Below are positions 32,699 to 41,081 of a stretch of DNA of 64,000 bases, piece by piece. The position numbers and the translations under genes were made by a program. The first letter of the stretch is position 1. Each line of letters begins with the position of its first letter. Under the pieces are notes generated by a model that had not been told where the DNA came from, did not search any database, and saw nothing but the letters and a program-made list of their open reading frames with translations. Source of the stretch: Streptomyces sp. NBC_01341 (lineage in GTDB: Bacteria; Actinomycetota; Actinomycetes; Streptomycetales; Streptomycetaceae); NCBI RefSeq assembly GCF_035946055.1, contig NZ_CP108364.1, positions 5,890,001 to 5,954,000 on the forward strand. Reading direction: 5' to 3'.

Positions 32699-33322
32699 AT
32701 GAGCACGGCGGAGGAGACCGACGGCGAGAACACGCCGTGGAGCGAGGTCACGCCCGAGGCGGCCAGGCGGCTGCTCGTCGCGGCCGTCGAGGCGTTCGCC
32801 GAACGTGGCTACCACGCGACCACCACCCGGGACATCGCCGGCCGTGCGGGGATGAGCCCGGCCGCTCTCTACATCCACTACAAGACGAAGGAAGAGCTGC
32901 TCCACCGGATCAGCCGGATCGGCCACGACCGGGCGCTGCTCCTCCTGGAGACGGCCGCCGGCAGCGGTGGCACCGCGTCCGAGCGGCTCGCCGACGCGGT
33001 GCGGTCCTTCGTCAGCTGGCACGCCGAGCGGCACACCACGGCGCGCGTGGTGCAGTACGAGCTGGAGGCCCTGGCCGAGGAGCACCGCACGGAGATCGTC
33101 GCCCTGCGCCGCAGGACCGACGCCGTGGTGCGCCGCATCATCGGCGAGGGCGTCGAGGCCGGCGAGTTCGACGTCCCCGACGTGCCGGGCACCACGCTGG
33201 CCGTGCTCTCTCTCTGCATCGACGTCGCGCGCTGGTTCAACGCGCAGGGCAGCCGGACCCCCGAGGAGGTCGGCACGCTCTACGCGGACCTCGTCCTGCG
33301 GATGGTGGGCGCCCAGAAGTGA
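32699..33322 (+). CDS. TetR family regulator (MaoC-linked)
   Basis: A 207-aa regulator. The HTH is at residues about 20-68 (LLVAAVEAFAERGYHATTTRD, AGMSPAALYIHYKTKEELLHRI region), with a TetR_C_33/KstR-like helical C-terminal domain (ERLADAVRSFVSWHAER, VVQYELEAL). ATG 32699 lies nine bases after GGAAAGGGG. It is convergent with the MaoC gene, and both have the same 17-bp element upstream. So it likely represses itself and the hydratase in response to an acyl-CoA. Confidence 0.85.
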   Translation: MSTAEETDGENTPWSEVTPEAARRLLVAAVEAFAERGYHATTTRDIAGRAGMSPAALYIHYKTKEELLHRISRIGHDRALLLLETAAGSGGTASERLADAVRSFVSWHAERHTTARVVQYELEALAEEHRTEIVALRRRTDAVVRRIIGEGVEAGEFDVPDVPGTTLAVLSLCIDVARWFNAQGSRTPEEVGTLYADLVLRMVGAQK

Positions 33323-33359
33323 CGCCGGGCTCCCCCGGGGGCCCGGCGCCTCCCGCCGC

Positions 33360-33821
33360 TCAGAAGTAGTAGCGCGACACGGACTCCGCGACACAGGCGG
33401 GCTTGTCGCCGCCTTCGCGTTCGATGGTGACGAGGGCGGTCACCTGGACGCCGCCACCCGCCTCCTCGACGCTCTTGAGCACCGCCGTGGCGCGCAGCCG
33501 CGAACCGACGGGGACGGTCGAGGGGAAGCGGACCTTGTTGGTCCCGTAGTTGATGCCCATCTTCGCGCCGTCCACCTGCAGGATCTGCGGGACGAGGACC
33601 GGCAGCAGCGACAGCGTCAGGTAACCGTGCGCGATCGTCGTGCCGAAGGGGCCGGCCGCGGCGCGTTCAGGGTCCACGTGGATCCACTGGTGGTCACCCG
33701 TGGCCTCGGCGAACTGGTCGATCCGCTTCTGCTCGATCTCCAGCCAGTCGCTGTGACCGAGTTCCTGGCCCACTCCGTCCCGCAACTCCTGAGCGGACGT
33801 GAAGATCTTCGGCTCTGCCAT
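33360..33821 (-). CDS. MaoC family (R)-hydratase
   Basis: A 153-aa hot-dog-fold enzyme hydrating a 2-enoyl-CoA to the 3-hydroxyacyl-CoA. The hydratase motif spans FAEATGDHQWIHVDPERA (Asp and His active-site pair) and AHGYLTLSLLP. I chose ATG 33821, which has AGGA just upstream and gives the usual family length; ATG 33857 would add twelve residues and sit only 13 bp from the operator. Its expression is probably set by the TetR at 32699. It may supply a beta-oxidation step for the several acyl-CoA dehydrogenases in this window. Confidence 0.9.
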   Translation of the reverse strand: MAEPKIFTSAQELRDGVGQELGHSDWLEIEQKRIDQFAEATGDHQWIHVDPERAAAGPFGTTIAHGYLTLSLLPVLVPQILQVDGAKMGINYGTNKVRFPSTVPVGSRLRATAVLKSVEEAGGGVQVTALVTIEREGGDKPACVAESVSRYYF

Positions 33822-33869
33822 GTTCCTGGTCCCTGCCTTCCGGCTGTCTGTCGTCATGTCCGGGCAATG

Positions 33870-33886
33870 TCTAAGCGCTTGCTCAG
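33870..33886. promoter_or_regulatory. 17-bp operator upstream of MaoC gene
   Basis: Exact 17-base copy (same strand) of the element at 32635-32651, located 48 bp upstream of the chosen MaoC start. Confidence 0.75.
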
Positions 33887-33979
33887 CATGGTTGGGCCGC
33901 GCTTCCGTGTCAACGACGAACCGGCCGGGTTCCGCAAGTGAGGGGCGGGCGGGGACACACGGCCACTAGCGTGGGAGGA

Positions 33980-34453
33980 GTGCCACAGATCCCGCAGACC
34001 TACCAAGAACTCACCGTCGGCCAGCTCTCCGCCCGGAGTGGTGCCGCGGTGTCCGCCCTGCACTTCTACGAGTCCAAGGGCCTGATCAGCAGCAGTCGCA
34101 CCAGCGGCAACCAGCGCCGTTACACCAGGGACGCGCTGCGCCGGGTGGCGTTCGTCCGCGCGGCCCAGCGGGTGGGCATCCCGCTGGCCACCATCAGGGA
34201 CGCGCTGGCCGAACTGCCCGAGGAGCGCACGCCGAACCGCGAGGACTGGGCGCGGCTCTCCCGGGCGTGGCGCTCGGAGCTCGACGAGCGCATCAAACAA
34301 CTGGGGCGGCTGCGCGACCACCTCACCGACTGCATCGGCTGCGGATGCCTGTCGCTGGAGACCTGCGTGCTGTCCAACCCCGACGACGTGTTCGGCGACC
34401 GCCTGACCGGATCGCGTCTCATGCCGGAAAGGGGCACGGCGAAGCGCCCCTGA
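33980..34453 (+). CDS. soxR: Redox-sensitive regulator SoxR
   Basis: A 157-aa MerR-family activator. The N-terminal HTH (ELTVGQLSARSGAAVSALHFYESKGLI region) is followed by a dimerisation helix and the [2Fe-2S] cluster ligands CIGCGC...C (CX2CXCX5C) near residues 118-129. Oxidation of the cluster by redox-active antibiotics switches on target promoters. In Streptomyces SoxR responds mainly to endogenous pigments. The GTG start directly abuts GGGAGGA, leaving no normal spacing. Either the message is leaderless or the true start is the GTG at 33938. No SoxR target gene is adjacent. It is divergent from the MaoC gene. Confidence 0.93.
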   Translation: MPQIPQTYQELTVGQLSARSGAAVSALHFYESKGLISSSRTSGNQRRYTRDALRRVAFVRAAQRVGIPLATIRDALAELPEERTPNREDWARLSRAWRSELDERIKQLGRLRDHLTDCIGCGCLSLETCVLSNPDDVFGDRLTGSRLMPERGTAKRP

Positions 34454-34549
34454 GCGCGCCGGGCTCCGTCCGGCGTGCGTGCGCGACGGCCCCGCGCGGG
34501 GCTGCCCGCGCGACCGCGCCCCGGGCGGCTGGTGTCTCGGGGAGGGCAC

Positions 34550-35164
34550 TCAGGCCGCCGACGCCGCCAGGTCCCTGGACCGTACCCCCCGGGCCCTGGC
34601 CAGCGCGCCCGCCGTCAGGACCGGCCCGGGGACCACGATCCCGCACCGCGTGCAGACCGGACCGGCCCCGGGTTCGCGGTCCAGGTCCTGCCGCCAGACG
34701 ATTCCGGTCCCGGTACAGACCGGACACGCCGTGCCGGGTTCGGAGCCGAGGGCCGAGATCAGCCTGCCCAGGACCTCGGCCAGGGGTGCGCTCGGGTGGA
34801 CCTCCGGATCGCCGCAGTGCGCGATGCCGTATCCGCCCCAGGTCCTGCGGTGCCAGTCGTCGAAGGTGCCGGGCCTGCGCAGCCCGTCGTGCTTCTCACG
34901 GCGCCGCCGCTCGGCGAAGCCCGTCTCGTACACGAGCCAGACGGCCCGTGCCTCCTCCAGTTCCTCCAGCGCGTGGATCAGTCGCGCCGGGTCGGGGGCC
35001 CGGTCCTCGGGCCCGATCCCGTGCCGGGCGCACAGGTGATCCCAGGTCGCCCGGTGACCGTACGGGGCGAATCGCTCCAGGCATTTGCGCAGCGAATACC
35101 GCCGCAAAGCCAGATCGCCCCGCGGATCGCGGACCTGTCTCGCAAGACTCCGGAAACCGGCCAT
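34550..35164 (-). CDS. Conserved hypothetical protein with zinc-ribbon-like CxxC pairs
   Basis: A 204-aa cytosolic protein that I recognise only as a Streptomyces conserved hypothetical. The N-terminal two thirds are charged and helical (WDHLCARHGIGPEDRAP, IHALEELEEARAVWLVYETGF region). The C-terminus has CPVCTGTG and CTRCG, about 25 residues apart, a likely zinc ribbon. GGAGGTGG precedes ATG 35164, so the start is well supported. Solitary gene; function unknown, with nucleic-acid or protein binding the usual role of such ribbons. Confidence 0.75.
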   Translation of the reverse strand: MAGFRSLARQVRDPRGDLALRRYSLRKCLERFAPYGHRATWDHLCARHGIGPEDRAPDPARLIHALEELEEARAVWLVYETGFAERRRREKHDGLRRPGTFDDWHRRTWGGYGIAHCGDPEVHPSAPLAEVLGRLISALGSEPGTACPVCTGTGIVWRQDLDREPGAGPVCTRCGIVVPGPVLTAGALARARGVRSRDLAASAA

Positions 35165-35385
35165 GGCACTGCCACCTCCGTCGCTCGTACTTCGGCGTCA
35201 AGGGATGGACGTACGACTGCCCGATTCGGCTCCATCGAAAGGTGAAATGCGTCCACGGATCGAGACGGACCGTGTGAGACCGTGCACAGCCGTGTGTCGA
35301 TTCGGAAAAAGTGACTGATGTTCATCTTACCGACGGGGCGTACCGCCAGTAACCTCCGGCGCATCGGCCACCCGGAGGAGCACGC

Positions 35386-38214
35386 ATGCCCCCACGCACC
35401 CGCACGCTCGGAGCCGCCGCAGTCGCGGCCGTTCTCGCTCTCGGAACGTCCCTGCTCGCCTCGGCTCCCGTCGCCGGAGCGGCACAACCGAAACCCCTCG
35501 CCGTCACCGACCACTGCGCGAACCAGTGCGCGGACATCCTGCCGCCCGGCGAGAACGGCAACGCGACCCTCGTCGAGATCCTCGGCAACAAGGCGTTCGG
35601 CACCCATCCCGCGCACAGCGACGACCAGCTCGACCGCTACAACGGTCTGGTCGCGGGCCACACCGGCCTCACCGACCAGAAACTGACCGACTTCTTCAAC
35701 GACGCCTCCTTCGGTGTCGCCGCGAACCAGGTGGAATCCGTCATCTCGCCGCGCGAGGACGTCACCATCACCCGCGACAGGAAGAGCGGCGTGCCGCACA
35801 TCAAGGGCACCACCCGCTACGGCACCGAGTTCGGCGCGGGGTTCGCCGCAGGGCAGGACCGGCTGTGGCTCATGGACCTCTTCCGGCACATCGGGCGCGG
35901 CGAGCTGACCTCGTTCGCCGGCGGAGCCCTGGCCAACCAGGGCCTCGAGCAGCAGTTCTGGCCGCAGGCCCCGTACACCGAAGCGGATCTCGAAGCCCAG
36001 GTCGAGCGCATCAGGACCACCGAGGGCGCGCTCGGCGAGCAGGCGATGGCCGACGCGCAGGCCTACGTCGACGGCATCAACGCCTACCGGGTCAAGTCGA
36101 AGAACGGCCGCTACTTCCCCGGTGAGTACGTCCTCACCGGCAAGATCGACTCGATCACGAACATCGGCGAGATCCAGCCGTTCAAGCTGACCGACCTGAT
36201 CTCGATCGCCTCCGTCGTCGGAGGACAGTTCGGCGGGGGAGGGGGCGGCGAGGTCCAGGCAGCGCTCTCGCTGCTCGCCGCCCAGCAGAAGTACGGCGTC
36301 GAGGAGGGCACCCGGGTCTGGGAGTCCTTCCGCCAGCGCAACGACCCCGAGGCCGTCCTCACCGTGCACGACGGCACCTCGTTCCCGTACGCGGGCAAAC
36401 CCGACAACGCCCGCGGCACCGCGCTGCCCGACCCGGGCTCCGTCACCCCCGAACCCCTCATCCACGACCGCACCGGATCGGCGGGCAGCAACCGGAAGGC
36501 ACCCGTCGACGCGCCGGCCTCGCTGAAACCGCTGCAGGGCGTGTTCGACGACGGCGTGATACCCGAGGGGTCGCTCCCCGGATCCGGCGACGGTGCCCAG
36601 AAGCGGGGCATGTCCAACGCACTCCTGGTGTCCGGCAGACACACCGCGAGCGGCAACCCGATCGCCGTCATGGGCCCCCAGACCGGCTACTTCGCCCCGC
36701 AGCTGATGATGCTGCAGGAGCTCCAGGGGCCGGGCATCAGCGCCCGGGGCGTCTCCTTCGCCGGTGTCGGCATGTACATCCAGATGGGCCGGGGCCAGGA
36801 CTACGCCTGGAGCGCCACCTCCGCCGCCCAGGACATCACCGACACCTACGCCGTCGAACTCTGCGAACCCGACGGCTCCACACCCACCAAGGACTCCACG
36901 CACTACCGCTTCCGGGGCTCCTGCGCGGCGATGGAGAAGCTCGAACGCAGCAACTCCTGGAAGCCCACCGTCGCCGACTCCACCGCCAAGGGCTCCTACC
37001 GGATGCAGGTGTGGCGCACCGACTACGGCATCGTCACCCACCGTGCCACGATCGGCGGCAAGCCCGTCGCCTACACCTCGCTGCGCACCACCTACCGCCA
37101 CGAGGCCGACTCGATCATCGGCTTCCAGCTGCTCAACGACCCGGCCTACGTGACGGACGCGGCCTCCTTCCAGCAGGCGGCGAGTCACATCGACTACGCC
37201 TTCAACTGGTTCTACGCGGACTCGCGCACGGCGGCGTACTACAACAGCGGCATGAACCCGGTGCGCGCGACCGGCGTCGACGCCGCTCTGCCGGTCAAGG
37301 CCGAGCAGGCGTACGAGTGGCGGGGCTACGACCCGGCGGCCAACACCACCGACTACACCCCGTTCGCCGAACACCCGCAGTCCAGCGGCCAGGACTACTA
37401 CATCTCGTGGAACAACCGGCAGGCCAAGGACTACTCCACGGCGGCGTTCGGATTCGGCGCCGTGCACCGGGGTGACCTCCTCGACGACCGGGTGTCCGCC
37501 CTGGTGGAGGCCGGCGGCGTGACCCGCGCCTCCCTCACCCGCGCCATGGCGGAAGCGGCACTCACCGACCTGCGCGGCGAACAGCTGCTGCCCGAGCTCC
37601 TGAAGGTCCTGCGTTCCCAGCCGGTCACCGACCCGGCGCTCAACACGGCGGTGCAGCAGCTGGACTCGTGGCGGGCCGCCGGCTCCCAGCGCAAGGAGAC
37701 CGGCCCCGGATCGCACACGTACACGCACGCCGACGCGGTACGGATCATGGACGCCTGGTGGCCGAAGCTGGTCGAGGCGGAGTTCCGTCAGGGGCTCGGC
37801 GACGGCCTCTACACCGCGCTCACCGCGAGCCTGGCCACGGACGAGTCCCCGGCCGCGAGCCACGGCCCGAGCGGTGCGCACAGCGGTTCCGCGTTCCAGT
37901 ACGGCTGGTGGGGCTTCGCGGACAAGGACCTGCGCCAGGTCCTCGGGCAGACCGTCAAGGGACCGCTGGCGAAGACGTACTGCGGTGGCGGCGACCTCGG
38001 CGCCTGCCGCACCGCGCTGCTCAGCACCCTGAAGGACGCGCTGGCCGTGCCCGCGACCACGGTCTACCCGGGGGACGACAGCTGCAAGGCCGGTGAGCAG
38101 TGGTGCACCGACTCGATCGTGCACCGTCCGCTGGGCGGGATCTCGCAGAAGTCGATCCACTGGCAGAACCGGCCGACCTATCAGCAGGTCGTGGAGTTCC
38201 CCTCCCACCGCTGA
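35386..38214 (+). CDS. Secreted penicillin acylase family amidohydrolase
   Basis: A 942-aa exported Ntn-hydrolase precursor. The signal peptide ends near residue 32. The alpha-chain region has ITRDRKSGVPHIKGTTRYGTEFG in parts and AGFAAGQDRLWLMDLFR. A spacer is predicted to be cut out by self-processing before Ser410 in RGMSNALLVSG, giving the N-terminal nucleophile of the beta chain. Relatives deacylate beta-lactams, N-acyl homoserine lactones or echinocandin-type lipopeptides. The substrate here is unknown, and the protein is longer than classic penicillin G acylase. GGAGGAGC precedes the ATG. Monocistronic with a strong terminator. Confidence 0.88.
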   Translation: MPPRTRTLGAAAVAAVLALGTSLLASAPVAGAAQPKPLAVTDHCANQCADILPPGENGNATLVEILGNKAFGTHPAHSDDQLDRYNGLVAGHTGLTDQKLTDFFNDASFGVAANQVESVISPREDVTITRDRKSGVPHIKGTTRYGTEFGAGFAAGQDRLWLMDLFRHIGRGELTSFAGGALANQGLEQQFWPQAPYTEADLEAQVERIRTTEGALGEQAMADAQAYVDGINAYRVKSKNGRYFPGEYVLTGKIDSITNIGEIQPFKLTDLISIASVVGGQFGGGGGGEVQAALSLLAAQQKYGVEEGTRVWESFRQRNDPEAVLTVHDGTSFPYAGKPDNARGTALPDPGSVTPEPLIHDRTGSAGSNRKAPVDAPASLKPLQGVFDDGVIPEGSLPGSGDGAQKRGMSNALLVSGRHTASGNPIAVMGPQTGYFAPQLMMLQELQGPGISARGVSFAGVGMYIQMGRGQDYAWSATSAAQDITDTYAVELCEPDGSTPTKDSTHYRFRGSCAAMEKLERSNSWKPTVADSTAKGSYRMQVWRTDYGIVTHRATIGGKPVAYTSLRTTYRHEADSIIGFQLLNDPAYVTDAASFQQAASHIDYAFNWFYADSRTAAYYNSGMNPVRATGVDAALPVKAEQAYEWRGYDPAANTTDYTPFAEHPQSSGQDYYISWNNRQAKDYSTAAFGFGAVHRGDLLDDRVSALVEAGGVTRASLTRAMAEAALTDLRGEQLLPELLKVLRSQPVTDPALNTAVQQLDSWRAAGSQRKETGPGSHTYTHADAVRIMDAWWPKLVEAEFRQGLGDGLYTALTASLATDESPAASHGPSGAHSGSAFQYGWWGFADKDLRQVLGQTVKGPLAKTYCGGGDLGACRTALLSTLKDALAVPATTVYPGDDSCKAGEQWCTDSIVHRPLGGISQKSIHWQNRPTYQQVVEFPSHR

Positions 38215-38260
38215 GGGGGCACCCGCAGCACCGGACAATATCTGACGCATCAACAGAACT

Positions 38261-38298
38261 GGTTCCCCGCACCGCTGTTCGCGGCGGTGCGGGGAACC
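38261..38298 (+). terminator. Strong terminator after the acylase gene
   Basis: Perfect 15-bp stem GGTTCCCCGCACCGC with its complement and an 8-base loop, 46 bp after the stop. Confidence 0.8.
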
Positions 38299-38395
38299 TC
38301 GTTCGTGAGAGCGCCGGAATACCGCCGGGCGCCAGGGCTCTCCGGGCCGTACTATTGCGCAGTTCGATCAAGCTGCATCAAGGGGTGGGGACAAC

Positions 38396-41011
38396 TTGAG
38401 AGTGAATCGGGTACGCGGTACGGCTGTGGCCGCCGCACTCGGAGTCGTCGCCGTTCTGGGGTTCCAGAACGTAGCGAGCGGCGCGGGCGCGGAAGACGCC
38501 CGGAACGAGAGCCGGCCGGCCGCCTACAGCGCCGCGGCGGACCACGACGGTCCGGTCAGGAGTGAGGTGCACAAGCTCGCCCTGAAGTCCTCAGGGCGTG
38601 GCGAGGCCGCCCTCTCACGGCGTACGACACAGCCGTTCGGCATGCTGGGCGTGTCCTGGCCCGACGCCGGTGCCGATGTGAACGGCACGATCGAAGCGAG
38701 GACCCGCAGCACGGAGACCGGTGAGTGGTCCGACTGGATCAACTTGGAGCCCTACCGGCCCGGTCTCGACGGCGAGCGGCCCTCCGAACGTGGCTCCACC
38801 GAGCCGGTCTGGGTCGGCCGCTCCGACGGTGCCGAGGTACGGGTCGGTGACGGCGCGGCCTCCGGCACCCTTCCGGCCGGGCTCCGGCTCGACATGATCG
38901 ACCCGGTCGCCGGCGCGAGCTCGGCACGGGACGGTGACGCGGACGCCGCACCCGCTGCCCCCGCGGTCGACCCGGGCCCGCCGTCGACGGTTCCGCAGCC
39001 CCCGGTCGTCACCCGCGCCCAGTGGGGTGCCGACGAGTCGCTGAACGACGAGGGTCCGATCTACCTCGAGAAGGGCATCATCAAGGCCGTCTTCGTGCAC
39101 CACACCACGGACGGGGCCTACAACTGCGCCGATTCCGCGGCCGTCGTGCGGGCCCTGCACGTGTACCACGTGAAGACGAACGGCTGGCGCGACCTCGGCT
39201 ACAACTTCCTGGTCGACAAGTGCGGCACGATCTTCGAGGGACGTCAGGGCGGCATCGACCAGCCCGTCATGGGCGCGCACACCTACGGCTTCAACAGCGA
39301 GTCGACCAGTGTCGCGATCATCGGCGACTACACGGCAGCCGGCGCGTCGGCCGCCGCTCTCGAGGCGACCGCCCGGGTGGCCGCGTACAAGCTCGGGCAG
39401 TACGGCGGTGACCCGGCCGGCGACACCACGCTGGTGGCCGGGGCCACGCAGAAGAACTACGCCGGCAAGGACTTCGTCGCCGGGCAGTCGTACCCCTTCG
39501 GCCAGATCTCGGGTCACAGGGACGGATTCAACACCGAGTGCCCCGGCATGAAGCTCTACCCGCAGCTTCCCGCCATCCGCACTCTGGCCGCGGGACCCGT
39601 GCAGGCGCTCAAGGTCACATCGGTCGGCGGCGGGGCGTTCGCCGTCGACTCCGGCTACGAGACCCCCGGCCCCGTTTCGCTGAACTGGTCCACGGACACC
39701 CCCAGTTCGCTCATCCGCGGCTTTGAGCTCCTCGCCGACGGCCGGAGCGTGGCCACCGTCGCGGGCAGTGCCCGCTCCGCCTCCACGACGCTCGTCCCGG
39801 GTGCCCACAAGCTCGAGGTGAAGGCTGTTCACCAGTCGGGCAGGACCACGGTCACCGCAGCGGTGAACGTGAACGTCCCGACCCCGAAGAAGTTCGTACC
39901 CGTGACCCCCGAGCGGGTCATGGACACCCGTGCGGGCCTCGGCGTGCCGAAGGCGCCGGTCGGTGCGGACGGTGTGGTCACCCTTCAGGTGACGGGTGCC
40001 AACGGCATCCCGTCCACCGGCGTCGGCGCCGTCGTGCTGAACGTGACGGCGACGAACGTGACGGGGACGACGAGTTATGTGTCGGTCTATCCGGACGGCA
40101 CGACGAGGACCAGCGCGTCGAACCTGAACCTGGTGAAGGGGCAGACCGCTCCGAACCTGGTGATCGTGCCCGTGGTGAACGGCAGGGTGAACTTCTACAA
40201 CCGCTCGGGGACCCTGGACCTGATCGCCGACATCACCGGTTACTTCACCTCCGTCGGTGAGGGTTCCACGCACGTCAACCTGGGTCCGAAGCGTGTGATG
40301 GACACCCGTGCGGGTCTGGGGGTGCCGAAGGCGCCGGTCGGTGCGGACGGTGTCGTGACCCTGCAGGTCGCCGGTGTCGACGGTGTGCCGGCGGAGGGTG
40401 TCACGGCCGTCGTGCTGAACGTGACGGCGACGAACGTGACGGGGGCGACGAGTTATGTGTCGGTCTATCCGGACGGCACGGAACGCACGAGCGCGTCGAA
40501 CCTGAACCTGGTGAAGGGGCAGACCGCTCCGAACCTGGTGATCGTGCCGGTCGTGAACGGCAGGGTGAACTTCTACAACCGTTCGGGGACCCTGGACCTG
40601 ATCGCCGACATCACCGGCTACTTCGCCTCCGGCGACGGTGGCGCGTCGCACATCAACCTCGGTCCGAAGCGTGTGATGGACACCCGTGCGGGTCTGGGGG
40701 TGCCGAAGGCGCCGGTCGGTGCGGACGGTGTCGTGACCCTGCAGGTCGCCGGTGTCGACGGTGTGCCGGCGGAGGGTGTCACGGCGGTCGTGCTGAACGT
40801 GACGGCGACGAACGTGACGGGGGCGACGAGTTATGTGTCGGTCTATCCGGACGGCACGGAACGTACGAGTGCGTCGAACCTGAACCTCGTGAAGGGCGAG
40901 ACGGCTGCGAATCTGGTGATCGTGCCCGTGGTGAACGGCAAGGTGAACTTCTACAACCGTTCGGGGACCCTGGACCTGATCGCGGACATCACCGGCTACT
41001 TCCGCAAGTGA
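38396..41011 (+). CDS. Secreted PGRP-type N-acetylmuramoyl-L-alanine amidase with three C-terminal repeats
   Basis: An 871-aa exported cell-wall protein. The start is probably TTG 38396, six bases after GGTGGGG; a GTG two codons later is possible. A signal peptide (to about residue 30) and an immunoglobulin-like segment (WPDAGADVNGTIEARTRS) precede the PGRP/amidase_2 domain at about 203-390. Zinc ligands are visible in FVHHTTDG, GAHTYGF and the Cys of GHRDGFNTECPG, so it should be active. A small beta domain follows (about 400-495). Three 126-residue repeats (from RVMDTRAGLG to LIADITGYF) then fill the C-terminus. The repeats may bind wall polymers. It lies next to a convergent muramidase gene. 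Confidence 0.9.
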   Translation: MRVNRVRGTAVAAALGVVAVLGFQNVASGAGAEDARNESRPAAYSAAADHDGPVRSEVHKLALKSSGRGEAALSRRTTQPFGMLGVSWPDAGADVNGTIEARTRSTETGEWSDWINLEPYRPGLDGERPSERGSTEPVWVGRSDGAEVRVGDGAASGTLPAGLRLDMIDPVAGASSARDGDADAAPAAPAVDPGPPSTVPQPPVVTRAQWGADESLNDEGPIYLEKGIIKAVFVHHTTDGAYNCADSAAVVRALHVYHVKTNGWRDLGYNFLVDKCGTIFEGRQGGIDQPVMGAHTYGFNSESTSVAIIGDYTAAGASAAALEATARVAAYKLGQYGGDPAGDTTLVAGATQKNYAGKDFVAGQSYPFGQISGHRDGFNTECPGMKLYPQLPAIRTLAAGPVQALKVTSVGGGAFAVDSGYETPGPVSLNWSTDTPSSLIRGFELLADGRSVATVAGSARSASTTLVPGAHKLEVKAVHQSGRTTVTAAVNVNVPTPKKFVPVTPERVMDTRAGLGVPKAPVGADGVVTLQVTGANGIPSTGVGAVVLNVTATNVTGTTSYVSVYPDGTTRTSASNLNLVKGQTAPNLVIVPVVNGRVNFYNRSGTLDLIADITGYFTSVGEGSTHVNLGPKRVMDTRAGLGVPKAPVGADGVVTLQVAGVDGVPAEGVTAVVLNVTATNVTGATSYVSVYPDGTERTSASNLNLVKGQTAPNLVIVPVVNGRVNFYNRSGTLDLIADITGYFASGDGGASHINLGPKRVMDTRAGLGVPKAPVGADGVVTLQVAGVDGVPAEGVTAVVLNVTATNVTGATSYVSVYPDGTERTSASNLNLVKGETAANLVIVPVVNGKVNFYNRSGTLDLIADITGYFRK
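39917..41008 (+). repeat. Three tandem 378-bp coding repeats
   Basis: Units begin at 39917, 40295 and 40673, each encoding 126 residues from VMDTRAGL; the last ends with the gene. Units 2 and 3 are identical over 125 bp (40283-40407) and differ by few bases after that, while unit 1 is more diverged at its start. Codons such as AGT TAT and GTC TAT recur in all copies, unlike surrounding usage. Confidence 0.9.
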
Positions 41012-41018
41012 GCTGAGA

Positions 41019-41063
41019 CGGAGGCGGGGTGGTACGGGCCCGGCCCGTACCACCCCGCCTCCG
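41019..41063. terminator. Bidirectional terminator between amidase and NamZ genes
   Basis: Perfect 22-base inverted repeat around one central C (arms starting CGGAGGCGGGGTGG), 8 bp after the amidase stop and 18 bp before the end of the convergent gene. Confidence 0.85.
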
Positions 41064-41081
41064 CGTCCGTACGCCGCCCAC

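Noticed and set aside
34978..38253. A 1091-codon minus-strand open frame opposite the acylase gene
   Set aside because: Shadow frame of a recognisable secreted acylase; composition is Val/Arg/Gly-rich with no motif.
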